DNA from: Formicarius rufipectus
Taxonomy: Eukaryota; Chordata; Aves; Passeriformes; Formicariidae
NCBI GenBank assembly: GCA_013399695.1
Contig: VXAU01004947.1
Coordinates: forward strand, 868,990-932,989
Direction of reading: 5' to 3'
DNA: 64,000 bases
Shown: positions 1 to 12,137 of the stretch, one piece after another
Layout of the letters: each line of letters opens with the position of its first letter
How positions within the stretch are numbered: the first letter of the stretch is position 1
Notes under the pieces: generated by a model
What the model saw: only the letters and a program-made list of their open reading frames with translations
What the model was told of the DNA's origin: nothing
Databases searched by the model: none
Translations under genes and position numbers: made by a program

Positions 1-3000
1 TCCTTAATTATGTTACAAAGGAACATCCTGTTCCTACAATATTTTATATAATGGCCAGCCAACAGGATAAATTTATGCAGGAACATACAGGGTACAAAGC
101 TGGGTGAAAAAGGAGAAGAACTGATGAAACAGAGAAAATCCTTACTATGTAGAACAGAAAAAATGGCAGCTGAGAAAGGTGCCAGAAAATAATAACAGTA
201 GTAGAAATACTTGAAACCACTGGGAGGAACAAAATTATTTAGCGAAAACGAAGAAGGTCTCCAGCATATGCAGATGGAAAACACAGGGAAGCATCCATCT
301 GTCTCAATCATCACACCCATTCCTGTATCTTCTCACTATAGGAGTCAGTTCCTTATCTTCCTGACAGTTGGTCATTGTCTTTGTGTCTGTGTCCTGGTGC
401 ATCCAATGCTCCCATCTTCTTTGACCTTTCACCTTCTTAACTATCTTTGGGCTATCTGGCCCAAAAGCATATCCCATATGCCTGACATCTAAGTCTGCTT
501 AAGTCCTGAGAAATGAAAAATATAAGTCTTGGTTTGTTTGCTGAAGTCTTTGTATCAACTTCAGGGAGAAGCTGTACCGAGATATGTGCTCACTGGCACT
601 TCAGGGTTTTTTCTTTTATCCTTCAGATGATGGTTTTCAAGCTCTGATTCATGTTGTGTCAGGGCGAACAGGCAATAAACCTCAGGACCGCTTTGTTTTT
701 TTCTCTTTCAGATTAAATAGTGTAAGAGCAGAGAGCTCTATGGGAAACTGTCCAGCTTGACATCTCTGTTTGGGCCACAATGTCTGGAAACTGCTGTCAT
801 TGACCCCTCTAGCTCTCTAGTCAGAGTGTCCCTGTCCCATAGGGAATACGTGGAATCTTTCCATTTGTTTGTCTCCTTTCGGGGAAGTGAGGGAGCAGAG
901 ATGCCAGAAAAAAAGACTCAACTCCTTCAGCAAAGCAATGATGTTGAGAAAATCACAGGAGTGCTTCTGCATTCTCACTAATAGGAGTTTTATCTAAAAG
1001 CACGGAAACAGACCAGTTGGTTTATTTGCCTCTGCCAAACTGAACATTTGTCTCTGAAACTTCTTAACTTTTTATGATGAGTGCAGCTTTCAGAGTGAGA
1101 TTTACCAGTTGTAACTGCTGCAATGACTTCAGAGTGGCATCAGTTTCAGGGCAATGAAAAAGGAACAGATGTGACAGCAGAAGCAGTGGGATGCAGCAAG
1201 GATGGAATTGCTCTGGGATCCTTACTATATCTGTGCTCTTCAGACCAAAGGAAGGAGTACATGCAAATCATTACCCAGGAGGCAGAAGAGGAGCAGGTTA
1301 GGACTGTGGGTTTTGGATATACATGCTGGAGCCTTCCATTGTCTCCCCTGCATGATGCTATTTCTCCCTCTTGTTTGGATTATGAGATTTTTGTCTTGCT
1401 GTCTCTGATTCATGTTTAAATGCACCTTCACTGTTATCTGAAGGAAAAGAAGTGAAAGACACCGCATTTTCAAGCACCAATGCAGTGCTTCATTGCTCAA
1501 AGAAACCTTTGCTAGTTGTAAAGCACCTGAAGGCACACACTCACATCTGAAAAGGAGCAGAGAGCAGATCTGCAGGACAGATCCTTGGGGTACAGGGAAG
1601 GCAGCGAGCAGCAATGACTGAAACAGAGGCAGGGAACTTGTTTCCAATTGGTGTTTAATGGATGTCCTTGGACATGTGTTCGTTATTTGGCTAGTCTGGG
1701 CTGCTTCAGGCTCTGTGCTGAGAGTGGTAATCAGGAGGGACTTTGTGTTATCAGGAGATAGTTCTTTTCAGTTGATTGTGAGATCAGATTGAGATTAGAT
1801 AATGCTTAATTGTTCCATTTACTGGATTTGACTAGTTATTTTTGAGAGGATAGCATGCTCCAGGCTCACAAAATCAGAAACTGAAGGATGGGGTTTGAGT
1901 GCTTCTTCGCTCACATGAAAGATGAACTTTTTTGAAGGTAAATGTTGCAAATGGTTTCTTATCCTCTTTGTATTCAACACCACCTCGTGAGACAAGAAAA
2001 TGACCAGCCAACATAGCAAATGAGCAAACCTCAGATATTAATTTCTTAAGCATGCTGTTTCCTGCACAAAGCATTTAATTTGAACCTTTATTTATCTATA
2101 TTTCCCAGTACAGTGAATTATTCTATTGGCTAATTCTCCTGTTTAATTGACCCAATTTCTGTTCCAGTGACAATGTCCAGATCACAGAGTAACTGAAGAA
2201 AAACTGTTGCCCTGATCCTGGTTCTAACCAGCATGCAGTCTGTTAGGTCCTGATGGAATTGATACAACAAGGATGTATGACACACTTGTTTTAATACCAA
2301 ATTTTCTGTTCTGCAGATCTGTTTTAGTCCCTGAGTGACTAGAGATGACAGAAGAAAGACCAGAGCAGTAACGCAAGGTTGAGAAAATGAGAACACCAGT
2401 TCTGTGTCCTTCTAAATATGTGCCTTTGTCTGGGAGGCAGAGGTCGAATGCTCTGCTTGCCCATGCCAGCCTGATGGTGGCTACTTGAGACTGCTGGTTT
2501 CCAAAGTTTTTTACACCAGTTGTCAAATGCAGTTTTCAGAATTAGGCAAAAATACTGATGACTATAGTGAAGTTAGCAAGGGATTAAAAATAAACTCTAA
2601 TTACTTATGGTTTATAAAGGTGGTTTCTTCTCAGAGCAAACCTAGAAAAATACAGCTTTTTTTTTTTGAATTCTGTTCTGCTTTGATAAAATGAGATTCA
2701 GAAAAAGTTGAAAGATATGGAAAAAACTGAAGATCTAGTTAGTTTTCTGTATCTAAGTACTCTGTCACATTATTTAAATAGAATGATGTGATTAAACACA
2801 TGAATGACAATATTTTTTTCCGGAGCTTTTTTCATTAAAAAATGAGGAAAATGTTAATTAATTTATTCTGTTTCCACTGTTAAAGTGTTAATTAAATTTA
2901 TCCCAATTTCAAAGCTGCATACCAATGTTATTGTAGCACACACATACCAAAACTGAGTGAGAGAAATTAAGGGACTCAGATTAAGACTCTCAATAGTTCT

Positions 3001-6000
3001 CTGAATTTCCAATTGGCAATGTTTATGATTTTTCTTCACAACAGACTAAAAAGCAGGAAACTCTTAACTGCCTGAAAAAATGGGAAGAGCCAGAACCTCA
3101 GTATCATGTACCCTGTTTCACACAGATCATGTCTAGTAAAAGATGAATATGAAAAAACTCTTCCAATGTATTTATAGGTCTTGTCACTCCTAGTTAGAAC
3201 GAGAAGCAGGTAAAGACCTCACGTGAAGAAAGCAAACATCAGTGCATGGCTGTGCTTTATTTGATCCTGAAAAAAACTTAACTCACTGTCCTGACATTCA
3301 TCTGGTTTCTAATCCATATCACTGTCCATGAAAAGATGCAAAAGAAATTGTTACCATGAATGATGCAACAGAAATTTGCCTATTTTGAGTTAGTACTCTT
3401 TGTCCAGTAACAATGCCTTGGAAGTTGTGATGAGCACGATCCCCCTGTGTAAAAGGCTCCATGTTGTTGTCAAGGAGACTAGCTTTTTTGCCAGATGCAG
3501 CTTTGAAAGTGAATTAGTCATATAAGGAAAACTATGTGTACTTGTGATATTTAAAAAGACACACTTCTCAAACTCTAGAAAAATTTCATTTCACTTCCTT
3601 GCTTGCTTAAAGAAACAACAATAATGAGTTTTTAGTAATTTCTTAATAGCTCTGCATTGTGCTCTCAGTTTCAATAGTCAAGTGGCAAATCCTGAGTACC
3701 AGCTCCCAGGCAGACAATGCCAACTCTCCTGCATTGAGACAATGGATGGTAAAATCAGCTCTGATCTTTGGAAGGTGCTGTTGTTTCATATCCTTGTCCC
3801 ACTCATCAGGGGCAGCCTGCTCACAGGAGTAGTCTGGCCAAAATTTGGTCTGTTATTTTGACCAACAGATTTGTGAACAAGCAGATGTTCTGCCCTTTGT
3901 TGTGCTTCACTTTTGCTCTATCTTTCAAGAAGAAGACTGGGGGCACCTTCTAGGCCTCTTAGTCCTTTCTCTTGCCTCCACTCTGGTTCACATGCACACA
4001 TCCCTGGCAATGCTTGCCTACCCTCCTCTCGAGGTTCACATTGGAATTTAAATTGTTCAGTTCCCATCTTTCTTCGGGTCTTTGTTCTGAATCTTTACAA
4101 ACTTGGTTTCTGGATCTCTTGCCACACTCACTGGTATCTTCTAGGTTTTCTCAAAGTCACCCATGCCTTTCCTGGGCATGAGGTTCCATACCAGCTCTGG
4201 TACTTGAGATGGGACTATACCAGTGCCAAGCAGAGCTGAAAGCCATCTCGTGCTAAATCTGGGTCTATGCATTCAGTGATGCAGTTGCCTTTTTTTGGTA
4301 ACAAAAGTCACATGGAACTTGTGTTTGATTGTCTGTTTGTTGCACCCTGCCTGCAGTAAATTCAGCAGTTGTAAACACAAAACAGTAAATTCCTAATACA
4401 TCATTTTGATGGTAAATTTCAGATAGCATGGCCTCTGGATCAGGGTGTGCACCCAGTTTTGCATCCATCCCTTAACACTCTTAACCATTTTTTTTCTTTA
4501 CTTCTTTATGAGAAAGTAATTGAAGCAACTCCAAGAAACTGTAATGGAATCAAGTTGTGACATCTCTTCCTTCACCCCTATTCACAAGGATAGATACTGA
4601 GATGCAAGAGGTAATTTAATTGATTTGAAACAGTGTGTTTTAACATATAAAGTTTGGCCATGTGTCTTTGAAACAGAGGAAGCTGTTTGATGCTCTTCCG
4701 GGGACTTAATTATTCTAATATCCTGTGTTACAAAGAAAAATGCTAAAAAAATCCAAAATATTCACAAATTCAAGTTTCCAAAGTGTGTTTCACTTTACAA
4801 TGCTCCACATTCAGATTTTGTTTAGTAATGGTTTTATTTTGTCAATAATTTGGATTCATAAAAATGAAAATGTGTTTTGGTAGAGTACTGAATATGTCTT
4901 TATACTGAATGACTTTACAGTCTGAACTGTTGCTGATGGATGTTCTGGGATTTCAGGAAGTGTTTCCCTGCTGTGCTGAGCATTAGAAATCTTCACGCAA
5001 TAGATTATTTTTGTTGACACTCTTCAGTCATTTCAAGCTCGTTAGGTTATAACAGCTATGGCATCTCCTAGTGAGGCTGCAACTACACTTTACTGTATCA
5101 TTACTTCATTTTATGAGGTATGGGAAGGACAGGGACCAGAACAGCAATTCGCCCAGCCTTGCCCTCCTTTGACCTTTCTCCCATGGCTCTTTTACAGCTG
5201 GCTACAAAATCACAAAGTAGATCTGAAAAAAATCATCACCGATTTTTATAAGCTCATCTCTCTTTTCTCTGTCCCATGTTTTCAGCTTTATGACAGAAAT
5301 GGTAACCTGTAGACAACAAGTGCAGGCAATTTTTTGTGTTATTCAAAGGCAACAGTTGTGATGTGTATTATTTACCTCCCACATTGTGAGGCTGCTCTCC
5401 AGTCCAAGCCTTCTCCAGTCACAGGATCCCTGGGACAAGGCAAGCAGCTGGCAGAGCAAACAGCAAAAGCAAAGGAGGGAAAAGAGGGTTGACAGCAATG
5501 GAAAACTGTACTTATGGAATGAGGAGAACATGCAAAGCACAGATTTTCCTTTTGAGGCTGCAAGCCAGCAATGCCAATTTTATGACACCTCTATTCCTGT
5601 CAGTCCCTCTGTCTGCCCATTAACAATTGGCAGTTTTCCTGGAAGCTACAAAGTAGTGATGGGCTCTGGTGTGGAACTGTTGGGCTGTGGACCAGCCTGG
5701 GAAATCAGTCCCAGCCCTAAAAAAAATTCAGGAAAGGGAGCTTTGCAGGTCCTTAGACCAGCAGCTGAATGCCAGGAGTGAAAGCTGCTGGTGAGGCTGG
5801 AACAGGGAAGGCAGGCCAGGAGGGTGTGGGAGGATGTCAGAAGTGAATTTACATGACCAAGTCAGTGACAATAGATGCCCCGGGGAGGAGGTGAGGAGTC
5901 CTGTTCCCTGCTTTGAGTCAGGAAGAGGAACACCCATCCTGCGTTGTCCTGAGGACATTTCAGTAGAGGACACTTGGAACAGCCAAACCTCTGAAGCCTT

Positions 6001-7671
6001 CTCAGTCTGTCCTATCACCCACCTTCTCTTCCCCTCTGGCTTGCTCTACCCGTTGCCAGTCTGGGTGCTACATGGGCAGGGACAAAACCACACAGATCTC
6101 TGTTGGTAGGATAGGCTGATGTGCTTCTGGATGTGACGGAAAGCTCAATACAGTGTTCGACTGCAGACCATCCTGTGACTACCATGGTGCTCAAAAAGTG
6201 CACACTTACACCCTTCTCTCCCCTATTTCTGTGTAATAGCCAGTTAAGATATTTCCCTGAGTCTCAGGGTACAATGAAGGAAAATGCTAAGACCATGGCT
6301 CCACTCCTACCAACCCAGCAGAGTCTGAAGTGAGACAAAGGAGGTGTGTCTCCTCAGCTCCTAGTGGCATGCTGTTTCTCATTCCCAAAAACTTTGCTTC
6401 TCTGGTGGATCCTGTAAAGACAAATGGACTGAAATATCAGTCTCAGTATTGTTTGGGGACCACCAGCACTGCTCGGGAGTCTCCAGGAGAGGATGAAGAC
6501 AGTGTTGGTGGAAAAACTCGTTGGTGGACTGGAGGTGCTACTATTAGATGTAGGGAAGCATCCCCCTTCAGTAGCTGCCTCTCACCTCAAGAGTGTTTGG
6601 GGTTTTGAAGATGTTCTAGGCTTAATACACAAAACACTGTGGCAGAGAGAAGTACTTGTATCTGCTGGTGTCTCCTTGGGAAACTGAGATAATGCCATAA
6701 AAACATTCAAATGAAAAAATAAAAGGTTGAGTTTGAAATGACTTTTTTTCCTCCAGAAAAGCTGTTTTCTGCAAGCTTTGTCATCATGTCTCATTTCCAT
6801 GGTGGGGTAAGTCACAGACTTTGAAAAACCTCCCACCTTAGAAAGTACTGGGGGCAGCTGGCCTACAGAGTTTTCTCTGCATAGGAGATGACAGACCCCA
6901 CTAACTTGTACTGCCTCAGTGGCCCGGTTGTCTTCTGACAGGTGAGAAATGTTGGGGCAATAATCTCCCCCAGTGCCATTGAGAGATGCATAAGCAGTAA
7001 AGGATGGTCAATGTCTGAACTGAACTTCAGATGGCTCATTGAGGGCTTGCTTTCTTCCAACTTCCATGGTGTATTTTAGCATCTATACACACCAGGATAA
7101 GAAAAAAGTATATAAGTCTTCTGTCTGTGGTATGGCTCTGATACTTCCAGCTATATAAAATGCCTCCATTTTCTCTGGCTGCTCTAATTTTTGCTGCAGA
7201 CCTTTCCATTCCTTGGCAGAGGGAACTTCCTGGAGTGTAAATGAAAGATCCTTGTGACAAAGGGGACAGAAATGGGCCATTAAGGTGTGATAACTTTTGG
7301 AAACTGCAAAGAAAATGCCTTGCAGAAGAAGTAATTTCACACTGGTTATCCAGGGAAGGAAAAAAAACCAAACCCAAATCACTAAAAGACACAAGACAGA
7401 AACATAAGGAGAAGAACGGGATGCTTTCCAAACACTGACTCGCTTCTGCCAGCATTAGGCTATACTGGGTAAGGTACCTCTGGATCATTCGTGCCTGAAT
7501 ATGTCTTTAATCCTTGTCCCTCATGGCGATGAATGCAAAGTGATTAAGGGTTATCAACATCTAAAGATGTATAGAAGCATCTGGAGGTAATTTTCAAAGA
7601 AACACAGATCTCACAAGAGCCTCCTTTGAAAGGACAATTTCCAACCACCTGCAACACAGATGTGCACTGTT
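1..7671. other. non-coding stretch, no gene recognised
   Basis: AT-rich sequence with no repeat family or protein that I recognise. The longest open frames are 7036-7488 on the minus strand (150 codons, rich in Phe, Leu and Ser) and 5386-5781 on the plus strand (131 codons). Neither shows a known motif. The plus-strand frame 1123-1419 (98 codons) has a Glu/Gln-rich middle and a CAG|GTTAG-like donor near 1296, but no convincing upstream acceptor. I see only short T and A tracts besides these. It reads as intergenic or intronic DNA. Confidence 0.6.
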
Positions 7672-7708
7672 ACTTACCCACCTACCCGCCTACCTACCTA
7701 CCTGCCTT
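7672..7708. repeat. (TACC)n microsatellite
   Basis: A short run of imperfect TACC/CCTA tetranucleotides with a few C/G interruptions, ending at a TGCC step. It has fewer than ten units and nothing else is associated with it. Confidence 0.75.
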
Positions 7709-8657
7709 TAAACACCCTGCTCTACTCACACGGGCCAGTGGTTAAAGACCATTGCAGCTGGTGAGGAAGTTTTGACTGTCTCCATGAATAACATGGATAA
7801 AGCCTTCTGATCCTAGCAGAGAAAGGGAAGATGGCTCCTTCCCTGATGTTTCAGGACAGGTGCCATCACCACTGCTCTCCTTGCATTGGCAGGAAGGCAT
7901 ATAGGACAGCCTTCAAGGGAAAAATCACGATTCAGTACATCCATGGGACCTGTTAGAGGTGGGCATTGAAGAAACGCTGCACAGCTCAAGCCTAGCAGTG
8001 GACAGAAAAGCCAGATTCATTTCATGGACCAGAGCTGATCCTCACTGGGAAAAATAACTTCGCAGCATTCACAGCAAACTGTGCTCTGCTTTCTCCTGGG
8101 ATTTTAGAAGACCTTGCACAGTGGAAAGTGAACATGGTTTGGGCTTTACAAACCTTACAGAGGTACAAATCATTACTGTTTATAATAGAAGGGGAAAAAA
8201 TACCCTATGCTTGGAAGCTAAAATTGCCTGAGGATCAAAAACTTCTTAAATGTCACTGTTGCTGAAGGGAAGCTCCTGGTGCAACTCTCACCAGGTGTTT
8301 GTATTGCCAGTTTGTAAAATGGAGGTGCCTGTCAGATGCACTGCTTGGAAATATGTTTCCCAGAGGGCAAATGTTTGACAAGATAGACAACTCTGATTAT
8401 ATGCAAAGCATTACTAAAACTCTGAATTTATGTAAAGTTTTCTTAAGGCAGTATAAGCATACACTGCTTTCAAGACATCAGTTTTACCTGTTTTTACCAG
8501 TATGCACTGAATCAGCTCTTTTACTAATGTTGTGCTCAGCAGTGCAAACAGGGCCCCTTTCTAAGCCTGATTTATGTGTGCTTCATGAAAAAACTAAGTG
8601 TGATTTCAGTCTTTTGTTTTCTCTCTCTCCCCGCTCCATTCCTTAATCTTTCAAAAG

Positions 8658-8738
8658 ATTACTCAATCTTTACTCCAGGAAGTTTACTTGAGGTGAAGAA
8701 TATCTCTAACATGGAGTTTCACAAGTGACTGATTTCAG
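8658..8738 (+). other. possible small non-coding exon
   Basis: An 81-base segment sits between two good-looking splice signals. Upstream is a long pyrimidine tract (about 8611-8652, CT-rich) ending in AAAAG. Downstream is a donor that matches the U1 consensus exactly, CAG|GTAAGT, with GT at 8739-8740. All three forward frames contain stops, although one holds a short ATG-to-TGA reading of six codons. If real, it would be a UTR or long non-coding RNA exon. Splice-like matches arise by chance in 64 kb, so this is only a candidate. RNA evidence would decide it. Confidence 0.18.
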
Positions 8739-9204
8739 GTAAGTTCTCCTCACCCATAAAAAAGCAAAATCAGCCTCATCAGTCAGAGGAACAAATGCCA
8801 TGAATATAACCTTGTTCTCAAGGAAAGATCATATTTTCCTGTGATAAGGAAGAAATGAGTAAAGAAAAAAGCTCTGGTATCAGCACAGCCCTACTAACCA
8901 GTGTAGAGTCTTTCTACTAAAAATATCTAGCTTTACATATCCTTTTAGTTAAAAATAAAGGGAACACATATTGCAGAGGGAAATATATAATGCTAAGAGT
9001 ACTCTAGAGCAATGAGTTGTAACTCTGGTAATGTTCAGGGCACTTCAGCAGAAGAAGAGATATTGTCAATGTTCTTTTAAAATCTCTTCCCTTTTATAAA
9101 TGACTCTACAATTATTTAATAGAGTATAATTTTTAGAACCTGGAGCTGCTTTTCTACAAATGATGTTATGAAGTGCCAGTTTATCCTGGAGGGACCCAGG
9201 AAGG

Positions 9205-9710
9205 ACAGAGTCTCAAGTATCATGTGCAGTTTTGGGCTCTACAATGTAAGAAGGATGTGAAATATTAGAATGTGTCCAAACAAGGGTGAAAACTATGGTG
9301 AAAGGACTAGTGGGCATAGCTGAGTCATGAGTGGCTGAGTATACTCAGTTTGTTCAGCTTGGAGAAAACTAAGTGGAGGAATGACCTTAGTGAAATATAT
9401 AGCTTTCTCAGAAAAGAGAGTGAAGTGCTGCTCTGTTCTTTCTGGTGTCTCACAGGATGCAAGGGAATATCTTAAAGGCACAGCAGAGGAAGTTCATGCT
9501 GGATATGAATTAGGAAAAAGGTCTTCTGTGAGAGGGTGGTTAAGCACTGCAACAAAATCCACAGGGAAAAGGTAATGATGCTAAGTCTGCTGGTGTTCAA
9601 GAAGTTCACCATACTCTTAGATTTATGGTGTAACTTTTAGGTGGAGTCAGGAGTTGGACTTGATGATTCTCCTGAGTCCCTTCTAACTCAGGATGTTTTA
9701 TGATTCTAGA
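9205..9710 (+). repeat. CR1 LINE fragment, 3' end
   Basis: This is the terminal part of a CR1 non-LTR retrotransposon. The segment around 9228-9270 reads like the consensus stretch for 'gggctcc..aagaaggac'. Next comes the 'ttcagc.tggagaa' block near 9355. The end has the typical 'gttggacttgatgattctcctgagtcccttctaactcaggatg' layout and closes with the octamer-like TGATTCTAGA at 9701-9710. The element is 5'-truncated and has many differences from the consensus, so it is an old, immobile copy. The start is approximate and the end is clear. An open frame at 9381-9575 is a by-product of the repeat. Confidence 0.88.
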
Positions 9711-10569
9711 TCCTTGTGTTAGGGGCAATTAATGCCTGTGAGATGGTTGGAAGTTTATGCCATGATTGGTGACCAGAATTCAGACAATGCCTGTATTTTC
9801 TTACGTCAGTGGGGACAGTGTTCAGTCCTTCAAGATTCAGTGGAAGAAAGAAACAGCAATGGGAGTTTCTCAAGCCTCACTTGCTGCATCACTGCCTCAC
9901 AAGTGACATTTTATGTGGGGTTTAAAGAAACTTCATCCCTGACTGCAAAATCTGTGTTGAAAGAAGCTCATGGTGTCCACAAGCCTCTACTACATGTTAT
10001 CTGATTCAACTAGCTGTAGGTGATTTTTAACTGAATAAAGGGCCCTTGAGATCTGCCATTGAGATTACTGTACCCACAAGAGTGTTGGAGCCCTGGTGCT
10101 GCAGAACAGAAACTTCAACTCCAAGGACCTATATCTATTATACTAGTCAGAGATGCGTCAGGGTCTGAAGGATTCTCAGTTAGAAAGGGTAAATAATTCC
10201 AAGTAAAGGTTTAAGTTCTCATTTTATAGAATTGGTTTAAAATCTATTGCAATATAAGTCACATCCTGAGAAGAAAGCTCATGTCTTCTGGGTCTGCTTC
10301 ACTGACAAAGCTCCAGAAGTAGCCATGACTAATATTTGCATACAAAGACATCTTTATAAGGGAATCCAGTTATCATCTGAAGCTTGTTTCTGAAAAAATG
10401 AATGATGATTTGTTTGTCTCTCTTGGTCACTGCCAGCCTGCATTACATTTTAAGGGTTGATTGTTAGTCCTGAGCTTATCTTGATCTCCCCATATATTCC
10501 TCTTAATAAGACAGCAATATGAATTTAAATACATTTGAAGAGATTAAAATCAGTCTGTACAACATTGTT

Positions 10570-10596
10570 GTAAGACAGTCTTACAGTCTGTAAGAC
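10570..10596. repeat. short inverted/direct repeat of a 7-mer
   Basis: GTAAGAC at 10570-10576 is followed after one base by its exact complement GTCTTAC at 10578-10584. A third, direct copy lies at 10590-10596. It could form a small hairpin. No function is implied. Confidence 0.7.
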
Positions 10597-12112
10597 ATAT
10601 TAACTCATTACATAAAATGCCCGAGCTCTTCTTAATTTTTTTATTTAGTTTTGAACAAGTCATGCAAACTATCATGAAATGAGCTTCTTGTGCTGCAGTA
10701 ATGGGGCACATAGCTCCCAGAAAGGTGGTTCAATAGAAGATAAAATGACAGAATCCAACTGGCTTTTACAGTAGGTAAATTCCTTAAAAACTTGATTCGT
10801 GAGACTGTATGAGTTCAGTTAGTTCTGTCTGTCTTTGCACGCTACCAGCACTCTTCATATCTGCTTGGATAATGGATATGAGATGGATATGGCTGTAAAG
10901 TCTAAACCAATTACTGGTAATGCACTATTCAAAAATGATAATGGAACTATATAACAGCAGTTAAATAAACACTGATTTAAGAAGCCTTTAATGACAACAG
11001 AAGTCACATTCTTTCTCTGCATACATTTCTGTATTAAAAAAAAAAAAAGAAAAGAAAAAAAGGACATAAGAAATTGGCACTCAAGCTGCAATCTAGGAAA
11101 AATATATGTTGAAGGCAAGACCTACAGTTCCTTTTGAAACAATTTTGTAGATTAATAACACTGAAAACCCCGGTGAAATACAACAATTGCATAAGACTGC
11201 ATTCACTCCCAAGAGCAGAGAATTTATTGTAGCCTAATGTTTATTGTTTGTTTATATATTATTTTCAGTGTGCTCATGACTTGCCAGGCACAACCCAGAC
11301 TGTTAAAAAGCAGGGGTTCTAGCTCTGAGATAGACTATAATTGAAAGACAGGGATTATGTTTTCTCTGCACCATAATTTATAGCCATCAGTGAAAAATTC
11401 AGCAATATATATGATAACACAATCTGAAATAAGTGTTCCAAGTACCAGTTTTAGGGTAATTTCTTGTTTCTGCTTCTCTGTAAAACATTGATGATGATTG
11501 CAGTCCCTGCAGATGAAGGGACTCTGTGAATATGGGGGCATACATGAAAGAAAGTACACAGAGTTCAGAAGAGCACTTCAGCAATTCTTCATTAAAGCCC
11601 CAAATGCAGGTCATGCAGAGCAGATTTAGGCAATTACAGCAAACCTAACCACTTGGAAAGCATATGAATGCAATATAATAAACCCAGTTGTTTTGCACTG
11701 AGCAAGAACTGGCATATCCTTTGTGCAAAACATCAGTTATGGGGAAAAACAAGTACCACTGAGCTTAAGACAGGTCTGGAAAATGAATCCACAATTAGAC
11801 AGAATGAAAATAGAAGAAACTGGATGCCATGGGAGGAAAGAAAGGAGGAGAGTGGTGAAGTGTGTTGGTTCCTATGCGGCTTCTCCAAGATGCCCACCAG
11901 CAGGTAGGACCCAAAGGGGGCCAGAAAGGGCGTTGTGCTACTCACTATGGAAATGCTTGGAAGTCAGGGAGACAGCTAAGTGAGCAAGATCTGTAGTATT
12001 AACAGCCGTGCTTGGGGCAGGAGTGCTTGCTAGGTATGCTGAATCGAGCTAGCCTGACGAGCACTGGGGAGAAATAAATGCTACTATAAGCCTGGGATGT
12101 CTGGAAATGGAG

Positions 12113-12137
12113 TCACTGCCCTGGAAATGGGCAGTGA
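12113..12137. repeat. 9-bp stem inverted repeat
   Basis: TCACTGCCC at 12113-12121 and GGGCAGTGA at 12129-12137 are perfect complements around a 7-base loop. The loop sequence (TGGAAAT) is also part of a CTGGAAATGG direct repeat starting at 12101. There is no T-run after it and no RNA gene features, so it is recorded only as a structural repeat. Confidence 0.8.

Noticed and set aside
7036..7488. 150-codon minus-strand ORF as a membrane protein
   Set aside because: The hydrophobic composition comes from purine-rich tracts on the opposite strand. There is no domain and no supporting context.
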